From Podospora comata (Eukaryota > Ascomycota > Sordariomycetes > Sordariales > Podosporaceae), in NCBI GenBank assembly GCA_017354895.1, contig CP071493.1, positions 3,410,001 to 3,474,000 on the forward strand: 64,000 nucleotides of DNA, given 5' to 3'. Shown piece by piece: positions 1 to 10,539 of this stretch. The position numbers and the translations under genes were made by a program. How positions within the stretch are numbered: position 1 is the stretch's first letter; the number at the start of each line of letters is the position of its first letter. The notes below the pieces were generated by a model. That model did no database searches. It saw only the letters and a list, made by a program, of their open reading frames with translations, and was not told where the DNA came from.

Positions 1-772
1 AGGGGTGCATTCCGAAGGTGTTTGTGGGTTTGTGATGATGAAGATGGAGATAGTTTCGGTCTAATCGTAGTCAAGATACACAAGGCAATTGTGCTGTGCG
101 AAGAGTGATGCATCAGAAACACTTTCCAGGTGGCCGCCCGCTGTTGCAGATGATGGATGGATGTCTTTCGCATCCGGCGGGCGCGGGCAGCTTATCCTTC
201 CAGAAGACCCCACTCTGACGCTCGCGACTCGGCTAGCCCCACCCCGTCAGAGCCGGAACGCACAGTCAGGTCCCGAGGTGGCCCAAGCGCTCTCGAAAAG
301 CTCCCCAGGTCGGCCAATCGATTCTCCAGAGCCAGACTAACCCCACTGAGATGGATCATTTTCATTGAAATTTCTGCGCTGTGATGCCCTGATCGTTGCT
401 GGTGCTTTTAAAACTCCAAAAAACTTCAAGAAATCAAAGAAAAAAAGAAAACCGGCGACCAGAATATCAAGCGATCGCTGGGAAGCCCAACAAACCAAAA
501 CAAAAACTTGCCTTGAGCACAGCCTTGTCGTTCACTCTTTCAGGGCTCCTTTTATATCCAAAGTCTCAACTACGCGCGGCTCGTGGCACTCCTGGGTGGC
601 CCACGAGCAAGTCACAACGGCGTCCCTTATTGGCAGTTCATTCTTCTCTTCTCCATTACCCCTCCTTCGACCCCTCGCAGCTAGCTCTGCATTTTTCAAA
701 AAGCCAGTGCTTGATTGCACTTTCATCTACCTTTCTACTCGTCAGTACAGCAAAAAAAGAGGTCCAGCCAGA
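1..772. other. intergenic, 5' leader of OLA1
   Basis: No convincing gene is seen here. The stretch nearest the OLA1 start is rich in A runs and CT, as is common in fungal promoters and leaders. Short open frames in several phases have no recognisable product. Confidence 0.5.
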
Positions 773-2296
773 ATGCCCCCAAAAAAGGCCGTCGAGGAGA
801 AGAAGGTCCTCTTGGGCCGTCCTGGTAACAACCTGAAGAGTGGTATTGTGGGTTCTTTTTTTTCTTGTTCCCTCCTTCCCTAAGCTCATATAGATAGTTC
901 TTGCTAACCTTTTCTCTCCCTTCTATCAGGTCGGGTTGGCGAACGTCGGCAAGTCCACGCTCTTCCAGGCCATCACCAAGTGTAACCTGGGTAACCCCGC
1001 AGTACGCATCGAACGGATTCGATCCTGAAGGGACTGGCGATGCTGATACAAGCCGCAGAACTTCCCCTATGCTACCATTGACCCAGAGGAGGCCCGCGTC
1101 ATCGTCCCTGATGAGCGCTATGACTGGCTTTGCGAGAAGTACAAGCCCAAGTCGCGCGTCCCTGCCAACCTCACAGTCTACGACATCGCTGGTTTGACCC
1201 GTGGTGCCTCAACAGGAGCCGGTCTCGGCAACGCCTTCTTGTCGCACATTCGCGCCGTCGATGCCATCTTCCAGGTCGTTCGTTGCTTCGATGATGCCGA
1301 GATTATCCACGTCGAGGGTGATGTCAACCCAACACGTGATCTCGATATCATCAGCGAGGAGCTGAGACTCAAGGACATTGAGTTCGTTGAGAAGGCCCTC
1401 GAGAACCAGAAGAAGAAGACCCGCCAGGGTGGTCAGAGTCTTCAGATGAAGCAGTGGAAGGAGGAGGAGGCCACGATCGAGAAGATCTTGGCCCACCTCA
1501 AGGATGGCAAGGAGGTCCGCAAGGGCACCTGGGGTCCCAAGGAGGTATGTGCTTGCTTTTTGTTTTTGATTCATTCCTTCCCGTGGTTCCATGATGATAA
1601 AGGGTCCGTGACCCGAACTTTAAACCCAGCTCGTCGAATGTCTTTTTTGGCATACTGAGAGTAACTTTAAATCTGAACGATATCACACATTCCAACTTGA
1701 CACATGATCTTCTTTGGGGAAGTTGATGCTAATAGAGTCAACAGATCGAGGTCATCAATCCTCTGTTCCTCCTGACGGCCAAGCCTGTCGTGTACCTTGT
1801 CAACCTTTCCGAGAAGGACTACATCCGCAAGAAGAACAAGTATCTTCCCGGTGTTGCCAAGTGGATTCAGGACAACGCTCCTGGTGATCCCATCATCCCC
1901 ATCTCCGTCGCTTTCGAGGAGCGCCTGACCCGCTTCGAGACTGACGAGGAGGTTGCTGAGGAGGAGAAGAAGGTCGGCGCCCAGTCGGCTCTTCCCAAGC
2001 TCATTGTCACCATGCGCAAGGCCCTCGATCTCGGCAGCTTCTTCACTGTCGGCCCCGATGAGGTTCGCCAGTGGACTCTCCGCAACGGCACCAAGGCGCC
2101 CCAGGCGGCTGGTGTTATCCACACTGACTTTGAGAAGACCTTCATCCAGGCCATCGTCTTCAAGTACGCCGACCTCAAGGAGCTCGGTGACGAAGCCGAG
2201 GTCAGATCCAAGGGGAAGATCATGACCAAGGGCAAGGACTACGTCGTCGAGGACGGTGATATCCTGCACTTCAAGGCCGGTGCCGCCAAGAGCTAA
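773..2296 (+). CDS. OLA1: Obg-like ATPase 1 (YchF/OLA1 family)
   Basis: The product is about 394 residues, the usual size for eukaryotic OLA1, a cytosolic TRAFAC-class P-loop protein that binds ribosomes and prefers ATP over GTP. I read four exons: 773-847, 930-1001, 1059-1544 and 1745-2296. All junctions are GT-AG and keep frame, with branch-like sequences GCTAAC, GCTGAT and GCTAAT before the acceptors. The start MPPKK followed by [14 protein letters not shown] is the classic family N-terminus. The P-loop GLANVGKS is split by intron 1, so it is only seen after splicing. Switch motif [10 protein letters not shown] and the base-recognition region YLVNLSEKD are present. The C-terminal TGS domain ends in [18 protein letters not shown], the usual family ending. 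Nothing odd was seen. Confidence 0.97.
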
Positions 2297-3251
2297 GCTC
2301 TAAGCTCACATTAAAATTAATGATATGAAGTTTATGAGAAATGAGTAAGCAGCCTGTTGTGTAAAATACCTGGGCATTGTGTCACTGAAGCTCAGGCAAG
2401 ATCCTGAGAGGAGCGAGTCTGAAAAAGGGCTACATGCGTGAGCTGAGAGCTGCCATTCAGTGTCGCCTGTATCATTTCATTGTGTGGTAAGAATTGGGGG
2501 AACACAGCCTTGCTGCCTTGAAAACAATTGCGCAGAGCATAGAAGAGCAGAATAAATAAAAACAATAAAAAAGTGTGAAATGATCATCTTGACTTCTTCA
2601 GCAGGACTGACCGAGTGTTGATATGTGACCCCCACTTGAGTGTTTGCTTGCCGGTAGATCGCCGGAGTGGCCACAAGGGGCGGGAGCTGTCGCTGCGGTT
2701 GGTGCCACCTGCTGCTTGCTGTACGTAGCGCCAAGCCGTCAGGGATGCCACTGTTCCACCGACCACGGCATCCACCCATCCCATGCTGTTCGTCCAGCAT
2801 CGCCGGCCCAGATACATAAGTAACCAAACAGTTCTTGTGGAATGCGCCCGAAGCTGACGACGCCGTACCCGACATTGCGAATCACTCTGCGAATCCCGAT
2901 CATTACATCTTTTCTCTGACAACCCACCCAAACGACTCCGTTTTCCCCCGCGCTGTACCACTCGAGCTTGGTACCTACACACACTGCCAACGAACCCGTC
3001 ACCTACCTACCTTTGCCGAGCGAGCTTCCCTTTTGGCGGGATTGCGTCACGTCTGATCCCACCACCACCACCACCACCACCACCGCGTTTTTCTCGTTGT
3101 CTACTACCTACGAGCTTCCTCGACATAGAATCCAAGCAATAGTTGCATGACTGCTACCCATCGTCGACCGCCCAATGGTGGCTTATAACACAACAGAATT
3201 CAACAACACCATACAGTGAAAAAGGGGAGGGAGAGGGAAAAAGTCGAATGA
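2297..3251. other. intergenic OLA1-VRL1
   Basis: No gene is recognised. The stretch holds the OLA1 3' region and the VRL1 promoter and leader, including a CCA trinucleotide run. Overlapping open frames between 2477 and 3002 on the minus strand have no recognisable domain. Confidence 0.5.
3058..3084. repeat. (ACC)n microsatellite
   Basis: About nine ACC units lie in the leader region roughly 170 bases upstream of the VRL1 start. Confidence 0.9.
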
Positions 3252-6200
3252 ATGCAACCCCTAAACCCCTTCCTGAGCGCCTTCCTCAAGAGCCCGGTGC
3301 TGGCGCAGTGCCTCCCGCCGCAGCAGCACATTCTCTTGGTGCCCCTGGCGGAGGTGCTCCTCAACTCGCGAGACGCAGAAACAGGGGCGCCGCTGACGGC
3401 GTCGATCGGGTCGGAGGAGTTTCTCGGGAGTCATGTGGTGAGGATACCGCTTTTGAAAGGGGGGAAGGATGGACAGGGTCAGGGACAGCAGCAGAATCTA
3501 AGGGAGATGAGAGGGAAGCCGAAGATGTACGGGACGGTGAATGGGAGGAGTTTGGTGGTCAAGGACGGGGGGGTTTACACCAACAAGGGGTTTAAAGCGC
3601 TGGCTCAGGCCAACTTGCTGCATGAGACGCTTTGGTACCCGGATACGTTGGACCCGAGGCAGTTTTTGATCTATTTTATTAACCGGCCTTTGGTGGGGTC
3701 TTGGGAGGAGGTTAGGATTGTGCCGGCTGTACCACCACCACCGTCACCGTCACTGGCGGAGGGGGGATTGCGGAAGGTGTTGTTGGATGAGGGGGGGACG
3801 GGGACGACAAGGAAGAAGGATATCAAGAGTTTTCATGAGCTGCTGGTTAATTTCCCGAGTATTGCTAAGCAGATGCAGGGGGGGCTGGAGAAGCTTTTTA
3901 GGGAGTTTACGATTGTTTTTGAGAGGATATTGCCGCCTCCGCCGCCGCCGTCGGGGAAGACAGTGCCGGAGGGGGAGCCGGGGAAGGGGGTCGGGGTTGC
4001 GGGGGGAGAGGGGACGAATGGGAATGGGGCGCCGGAGAATGTGCTGACGGAGGATGATGAGGAGGTTATGAGGACTTCGTTGGAGACGGCGGTGACGACG
4101 GCGATCGATTTGTTTCAGAATGTGGACAAGCAGCAGTTGTCGCTCTTGGGGGCGACGACGGACTTGACGGGGCCGGTGGTGGAGAGGTTGATCGAGCGGT
4201 ATATTGCCGAGAATGTGCACCATTTGCTGTTTCCGAGGATTGCCGGGTTGAGGAGGCAGGATGATTTGGAACTGGAGGCCAAGATAAGGCAGATGAACAA
4301 TATTGACATCTCGCAGTTGGGGATTGCGATTGATGGGGGGATGAAGGCCAAGAGGGAGGTGGTGAGCCGGTTGGGGAATGCGGTCGAGGAGTTTAGGAAG
4401 ATGCCGAATGCGAGTTGTCCGCAGGAAATGATGGAGATTTTGCTGGCGACGACGAAGGCGGCGACGCAGTTTAGCGAGGGGACGGCGACACAGGGACAGC
4501 CGAGGTCGGCGACGGAGAAGCCGGCTATGACGATAAATGCGGATACGCTGGTGTCGCTGTTGCTGTATGTGGTGATCAAGGCGCAGATCAAGCACCTCCA
4601 GGCGAGGTTGGCGTATATAAGACATTTCGTCTTTATCGATGATGTGGAGAGTGGTGAGATGGGGTATGCGCTTAGCACCTTCGAGGCTGTGTTATCGTAT
4701 CTCGACCGGGAGTCTGGAGGGCTGAGGAGGGCCAGTCGTAGGAATAAGGCTTTGTGGGATGCTGTTTCGAAGGGGGATATGCCGGAGCTGAGGAAGATCT
4801 TAGAACCAACAGCGGATGCGATCGAAGATGAGGACGATTACGGGTCTTCACGCTGGCGGAGGCAATCGTCAACTGGTTGGAGCTTCACGAATGGAGCTTC
4901 GTCAACAACTCTAGCAGCATCAGAGAGGTTCTCGGTCGGATCTGGGCTCGGTCATGTGTTTCCATTTCAAAATGGATCAGCCGAAACTCTGGAACAACCA
5001 CCACCAAAACGCATCAAGAAGGTGTCGATGGACACTAGGAGTATGTCCAGCAGCTCCGAGATTTCGTTTCGGTCGTTGCCCATGAGCATCGGGACGTTCA
5101 CAAGTGGGATCGAAGGCGACACTTCTATTGAGCGCCTGGTTCAAACACAGGACGCCAAAGGGGAGTCGGTTTTGATGATGGCGATTCAACATGGGCAACC
5201 ACAGGTGTTGAAATACTTGTTGTCTTTTCGGCAATACTACACGGCACCGGTCATTCTGGAGGACCAGGACAACGAAGAAACAACGTTGTTCAGCGCGGCC
5301 GTGCAGCTGGGCAATGCCGAAGTCATCAACGGACTTCTTGATTACATTCTCGACTCTACGGGAGACGACAACAAGATCAGGGAGTATCTCGCTCGTCAGG
5401 ACACCTGGGGGCGGAGCCCAGCGCATTATCTGTTCCACGCACCCTTTCTAATCGGTAGAATCGGCCGGTTACTCCCCTGGAGACAAAAGGACAAGAACGG
5501 GCAAACCCCATTGTTTGCTTTGTGTCGATCCTACGATAACCCAAATTACTACACCATGGTGGAGGAAGGACTGGAGATTGCGACCAAGTGTCAGGGAGAT
5601 GGCCAGCCTCTACACATTGACGACCATGTTGATCAGAAGGGGAACACCCTTCTTCATATTGTCAACGAACCAAAACTAGCACTCAAGATCCTACAGCAGT
5701 GCGATTTGGATGTCAACGCTACAAACGAAAAGAGATTTACGGCGCTGATGTTGGCGAGTAAATACGGCCGGTTTGATATGGTCAGGACGCTATTTGGCGA
5801 CCCAAGAGTCGACACTGCTGCAAGAGAACTTCGAGGTCTGACGGCGGTGGAGTTGGCCAAGGACGATGACCTGCGCAATAAGATTGATGATCTTGTGCTG
5901 TTTTCCCTCTCCCATGGCAGCTCCGACTCCCGCACGACGGGAGTGGTCAGGTCATTCTTTGTCGAAGACGGCACCATCCGCTTCGTGCTCAAGTCGGGGG
6001 CCCCAGTTGACGAGCATAGCTATGCCGTGACGACCTGTCGGAGGTCCCTGGCTGACTTTGAGCATCTCGCCAAGTTGCTGCAGATGGAAAACCCAGCGTC
6101 GTGGATCCCTTCGCTGGCGGACCTGAGATCGCCGACGCAGATCCCTTCAAGGCCGAGTAGGGCGGTGCTGAAGGATTTACAAATCAGGATGGACTGGTTT

Positions 6201-7155
6201 TTGAAGGTGTTGCTTGCCCACCCGACGTTTTCCACGCACGAGATGCTGTGGGAATTTTTCCTCGTGCCGGATCTGCAGCTGGATCAGATGGCGGAGAGGA
6301 GCAAGCTCAAGGCGGATGCGCTGTTGGAAAAGGTGCATGAGGAGCTGGAACCGGTGCAGGATCTGAGGGAGGTGGAGCAGTTTGTTGATCACGCGAGGGA
6401 TATCGTGAGGAGCGTGCACTTTTCGACGAGGAGCGTGGCGAGGAGGGCGAACAATACTGGGAATGTGGTCAATGGTTTGTTTTTTCCGCCTCCATCACTG
6501 TCAGCGGTAACTAATAGTGTGTAAAGATCTCTACGAGTCCTCCACCCTCCTCTCCAAAGCGCTCGCCACCCTCCCCTTTCTCCCGCAGAATTACATCTCT
6601 GGCTTCGAAACCTACGTTCGCTCCTTGGCGCCCTCGCAGTCGTCGCCTATTTCGCAGTTTTTTTCGGCGTTTCTGGCGCTGTACAGCAATATCGAAGCTA
6701 TACTCAAAGCGCTGGGGAGACCACCGCAGACGATAGCAAAGATTATTGCTATTCGGAAGGAGGTAGAAAGGAACTATAACACGCTTAACAGGTCAAGTAG
6801 ATGGCCTTTGGGACTGCTGGATGAGACGAGACAGAGGATGAATGAGGACAGGGAGGAGAAGGCGAGGAAGATGGAGCAGGAGGCGGAGATGCTTGGCAGG
6901 GAGCTGAGGTATACGCAGCAGACGGTGGCGGGGGAGTTGGCGGGGTGGAGGGAGATGCATGAGAGGTTGGGGAGGAGGGCGATCAGGGATTTGGCGAGGG
7001 GAATGGTGGTGCAGGAGAGGGGGAGGTTGGAGGGGGTTAGGAGGGCGTTGAGACGGGTTAAGGAAGGGGGGGAAGGGGTGGTTAGGCCGAGGATGAGGGT
7101 TGGGTTGGTTGACGGGTTGTTGGATGAGGGGGAGGGGAGTGGGAGCGGGGGTTAG
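3252..7155 (+). CDS. VRL1: VARP-like VPS9-ankyrin-PX-BAR endosomal protein (Vrl1)
   Basis: Two exons (3252-6474, 6527-7155) join at a phase-1 GT-AG intron of 52 bases with an ACTAA branch site, giving about 1283 residues. In yeast, Vrl1 is a GEF for Vps21/Rab5-type GTPases and, with Vin1, forms the VINE SNX-BAR coat on endosomes. The VPS9 core is clear: NADTLVSLLLYVVIKAQ with Asp431, and GYALSTFEAVLSYLD with Tyr472, the two family-conserved catalytic positions. Ankyrin-like repeats occupy about 620-890 (for example GESVLMMAIQHGQPQVLKYL and FTALMLASKYGRFDMVRTLF). A PX-like domain follows at about 895-1015. The last 260 residues, including all of exon 2, are helical and charged and fit a BAR-like region. 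The start is the second of two overlapping ATGs (ATGAATG, 3248 and 3252). Only 3252 opens the long frame. Confidence 0.9.
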
Positions 7156-7525
7156 CGGTGGAGGGGGGAGAGCCTACCTAGCGAGTGGCTTTTGTGTAAT
7201 TTTGTGTTCTTGGTGATGGGGTTAGGATAACAAGATGGGGATTAAACGGATGGGGGATACCCGACGACTTTTCTGTTCTTTTGGCTATGAGTAAGGTTTT
7301 GTAGGGAAGAGGCAATGGGAGAAGAGGGGTTGTATTGATAGATGTGTAGGGTTATTCAGCACATATTAATTTTGAGAGGTATGGCCAATGCAAGCCTTCC
7401 CTGAGCTTCGCACATCATCAACCACATTAACGATTATATCCTCAAGCAGCACGACAACCGCAACCAGCCAACTCCCAAACAAAAAACCCCCCCAAGACGT
7501 ATCCAAACCTACACCACCACCACCC
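7156..7525. other. intergenic after VRL1
   Basis: This is the 3' region of VRL1. No gene or RNA was seen. Confidence 0.5.
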
Positions 7526-7969
7526 TTACTCTTCTGCTTTTTTCCCGCCACCGTCGTCGTTACTACCCATCTCGATGCAGTTGATATTTCGCTCGGGATG
7601 TTCACGATCAAACAACACATAAGCGGGATACCTAACCCAAGGGTTATGCGCCGTGACCCTGGACACATTGTCCGCCGTCAAGTCACCCCGCCAGCGTCGG
7701 GACATCGTTGGCAAGAAAGAGTGATGTTGCCTGCCCCCCCCCAATGTGGACTTCTCCACGGCTACTGTTGGGAAATCGACGAATCCCCCACAAGCGAAGG
7801 TATTTCCACCTTTTAGCCTCGTGCTCTGCCGCCGCGGCGTGGATCTCAGATGGTTTGTATGGTTCGGCCGTCATCGTGAACACATACCTTTTGGTCTTTC
7901 TTAGGGGAGCAAACTGTCGGATGGATATGAGAGGGGAAAGAATAGCGAGGTGCCTTGGATTAGTACCTA
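7526..7969 (-). pseudogene. unrecognised small gene, probably broken
   Basis: Two minus-strand frames together look like one short protein. Upstream (about 7969-7690) the reading contains MTAEPYKPSEIHAAAAEHEA then KRWKYLRLW. Downstream (about 7690-7526) another frame contains LTADNVSRVTAHNPWVRYPA then YVLFDREHPERNI and ends at a stop. The second stretch has a composition typical of a real protein rather than a shadow frame. The two frames are out of register by one base, and a run of nine G on the coding strand at 7733-7742 lies between them. It could be a broken gene, an unspotted intron or a sequencing slip in the homopolymer. I do not recognise the family. A functional name would be a guess. 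Confidence 0.35.
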
Positions 7970-8000
7970 AGTTCATGCGAGAGCTCCAGCTTTGAAGCAA

Positions 8001-8836
8001 AAGATAGGAAGAGAACCTTTACAAAGCCCCCTGCTTATTTACCCGATGCCCCCCCCCCCAAAAGCCAAAGTCTAAAAGAGGTGGCTCTCCCGAGTATCTC
8101 TTTTGATTATCAAGCGTGGAAGGACATTTAATAGGCTTTAACAGATAATTAAAAGGCTTTAAAAATAATTTAAGAGCCTCGAAAGATAGTTATAAGACTT
8201 TAAAAGATAGTTAAAAGGCCTTGAAAACAATTCAAAGGACTCTAAAGATAGTTTAAAGGCTTGTTGATTTTCTTTCAAGGCCTTTTATTGCATTGTATGA
8301 AGGGCGAGTAAATAGGTGGAGAGGGAGCGCTGGTAAGATAAATAGGGGGCTCCGTAAGAGTTCTCTCAAAGTTAAGCCCATTTCAGTTTCGGAAGACGTA
8401 AGAACAAAGTTTTCGCACCAATGGCTAGCTATACACAGCAGCTATTGACAGTCGCCGGACACCTGTGATGATCTTGGATGTGATCGCCAAAGATCAGAAC
8501 GGCTTCATTGTAACCAGGCTTGGGATGCCCATGCAACAACACAAGACTTTATATTTTGCCAATATGGGCACCTGACTGTTCGAAAAGACAAAATTTCAAC
8601 AATTTGTGCACGCGCAGGTAAACCGCATTATATGTCAAGAGAGACATGGCCCACCGACAAAGATTGGTTTCATGTATTTTATTTGTCACCCACGACACGA
8701 CGTTTAAAGAAACAAAACACATTCTGGCAAACTCAACATATCCTACTCACCTGGAAGCTCATCCATCTTCTTAGAAATCACAGCCCTAAGCCAAATCCTC
8801 AAGTATGCCACAAGAGATCATCCCTGTGGTCCAGCA
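8001..8836. other. intergenic with minisatellite
   Basis: No gene is seen. The stretch contains the dispersed GGCCTT minisatellite (8128-8295) in otherwise AT-richer DNA. Confidence 0.5.
8128..8295. repeat. GGCCTT minisatellite, locus 1
   Basis: Six to seven imperfect units of about 20-21 bases follow one another, centred on GATAGTTAAAAGGCCTTGAA. After the last direct unit an inverted copy appears (TTTCAAGGCCTTTTA at about 8272-8287), so the block is partly palindromic. The 20-mer at 8203-8222 is the exact reverse complement of 33675-33694, and a related array lies at about 14345-14470. Confidence 0.85.
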
Positions 8837-10434
8837 TTATCCTGTGAAGTCGAGTGACCTTGAGGCGGTTGGGCCTCCGCAGCCAGCTCCGTAGTGCTGG
8901 GGCGGTGCTGCCATGGGATAGCCCAGTTGCTGATTCTGTTGTTGTAGAGGACCTGGCGCAGCTCCGGTCATCACGGGGAAAGCTGCTGGATGGGGTTGTT
9001 GAGGTTGAGGGTTGTAAAACCCTCCCCCTTGCTGGCCAAAGTGTTGGAAACCGGCGTGCACGAAAGGCGCCGACGACCCAGCCGGTGTGTTCACGTTGGG
9101 TGCCGTTGCCATCTGCCCAAACATGATATGCCTAGGCCCTTCTGCCGGCCTGCGGTTGTCTGAGTGGTTATGCTGTGATTGCAGGTGTATCGTCTCATCG
9201 GTGCGATATTCGTCGATACGGTAGCCCCATCTCTCGGCCTTTGCCGAGTCGGTCTCTGACTGGATGCTTCAGAGGTAGTGGTTGAACTCGTGGGACACCC
9301 CGGACACCCGCTCAAAATGCTCCCTCTCAAGTTTGATCCTGCCGCCACTGGAACGGTATCCCGCCAGCGCAACAGCGCTTTGGAACGCATTGCGGATTCG
9401 GCGACCGTTCCAAACCGGGCCTATCTTGGAGTCCTTTGCGTTCTGCTTGTCAAAATAGCTAAGAATATGTCATCCTCGTCGAGAAGCAGAACATAGTTCC
9501 ATAGCTGGGCCAGCTGTTCTAGTCTCTTCTCAGCTTCACGTGGAGAAGTTCCGAGATCGCCTATACATCTGTTAGCTCTCTGCTGGCTCTGCTCTATGAA
9601 ACATGTACAACCGATACTGACCACAGGTAATGGGGAGCAAAGGGCGATTGTCTGCTTCTGCAGCGCATTCTGATTCATGTTGGCAATCCCCAAATCGGGA
9701 TGGTGGTTAGATAGTAGATGTAAAGAGGGATGCCACCTACGGGCTGTTGATGCTTTTCCAACACCAGGCACCCCGTGTAGGAGAATGGTGACCCCCTCTC
9801 CTACGACCTCTTGATTACTTTTCATACCACAAGCAAAATTGGCGAGGCGTGACACTTACCCTTGTCCCTTACAAGATCAAAATGCAGGCTGCGTGGTCCC
9901 TCGTGATCGGAATGCGACTCAATCAGAGACTGCACCAAACGTTTATGCCCATCGGGAAGCTGTAAATCGTCCCATGGCTCCGACCGCCTCCGCGCTTTGT
10001 TCATCATCTCCTCTCCGGCGTTGTCTTTGCCAATTTTGAGGCAGGCTACATGGAAAATGGTTCGTCAGTGGTAGTTCAGGGTAGGTACTGTATGTAAGCA
10101 CACTGAAAGGAAAAGGAAAACGTGCCCCATTTTCTCGTACCGAAGACAAATGCAAACACTCTAGCTGGCAGAATCAGAAGATCATCCCCTTCGGTTGGAT
10201 GGGAACGCTCCTTTATCCCATCTTTGGCACTTGGCCCATTCTTCCTGGATCACCTGGTATCTCCTGCAGTGCCCGCTCAAAGTCGACCATAACCTCGCTA
10301 CCAATCCACTCAGCATAACGCGTAGCGTTCTCAGGCACGTCGGCATCCTTTTCATGGAGCTTGTCCCCGTTGGGTCTCAACATCTGATTGCGACCCCGGT
10401 GTTGCCATGTGGCTTGGCCGGGTACAATTGACAA
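8837..10434 (-). pseudogene. AAA+ ATPase with DUF7025-type N-terminus, decayed
   Basis: Fragments of one minus-strand gene lie in order but in different frames. They run VMVDFERALQEIP (about 10320), DDLLILPARVFAF (about 10170), EPWDDLQLPDGHKRLVQSLI (about 9960), Walker A HGVPGVGKASTA (about 9760), GDLGTSPREAEKRL, Walker B VLLLDEDDIFLA (about 9480), NGRRIRNAFQSAVALA (about 9400), and a Gln/Pro-rich tail ending at 8837. This is the order of the large fungal AAA family that has a DUF7025 N-domain and a BCS1-like core. Between Walker B and NGRRIRN roughly 90 residues usual for the family are missing. That gap would remove the sensor and arginine-finger region. A TGA stands where the family has Trp after FNHYL. 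Multiple frame changes argue against a working gene. Confidence 0.75.
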
Positions 10435-10539
10435 AGATCTGCCCCCGCTCCACCAGACTTGATCGGTCGGTTATGTGTTCCTTCTCGGCCGATATTTATT
10501 TGCCAAAAGTGTAGGGCTCTAGCATCTCCTTGGACTTCA

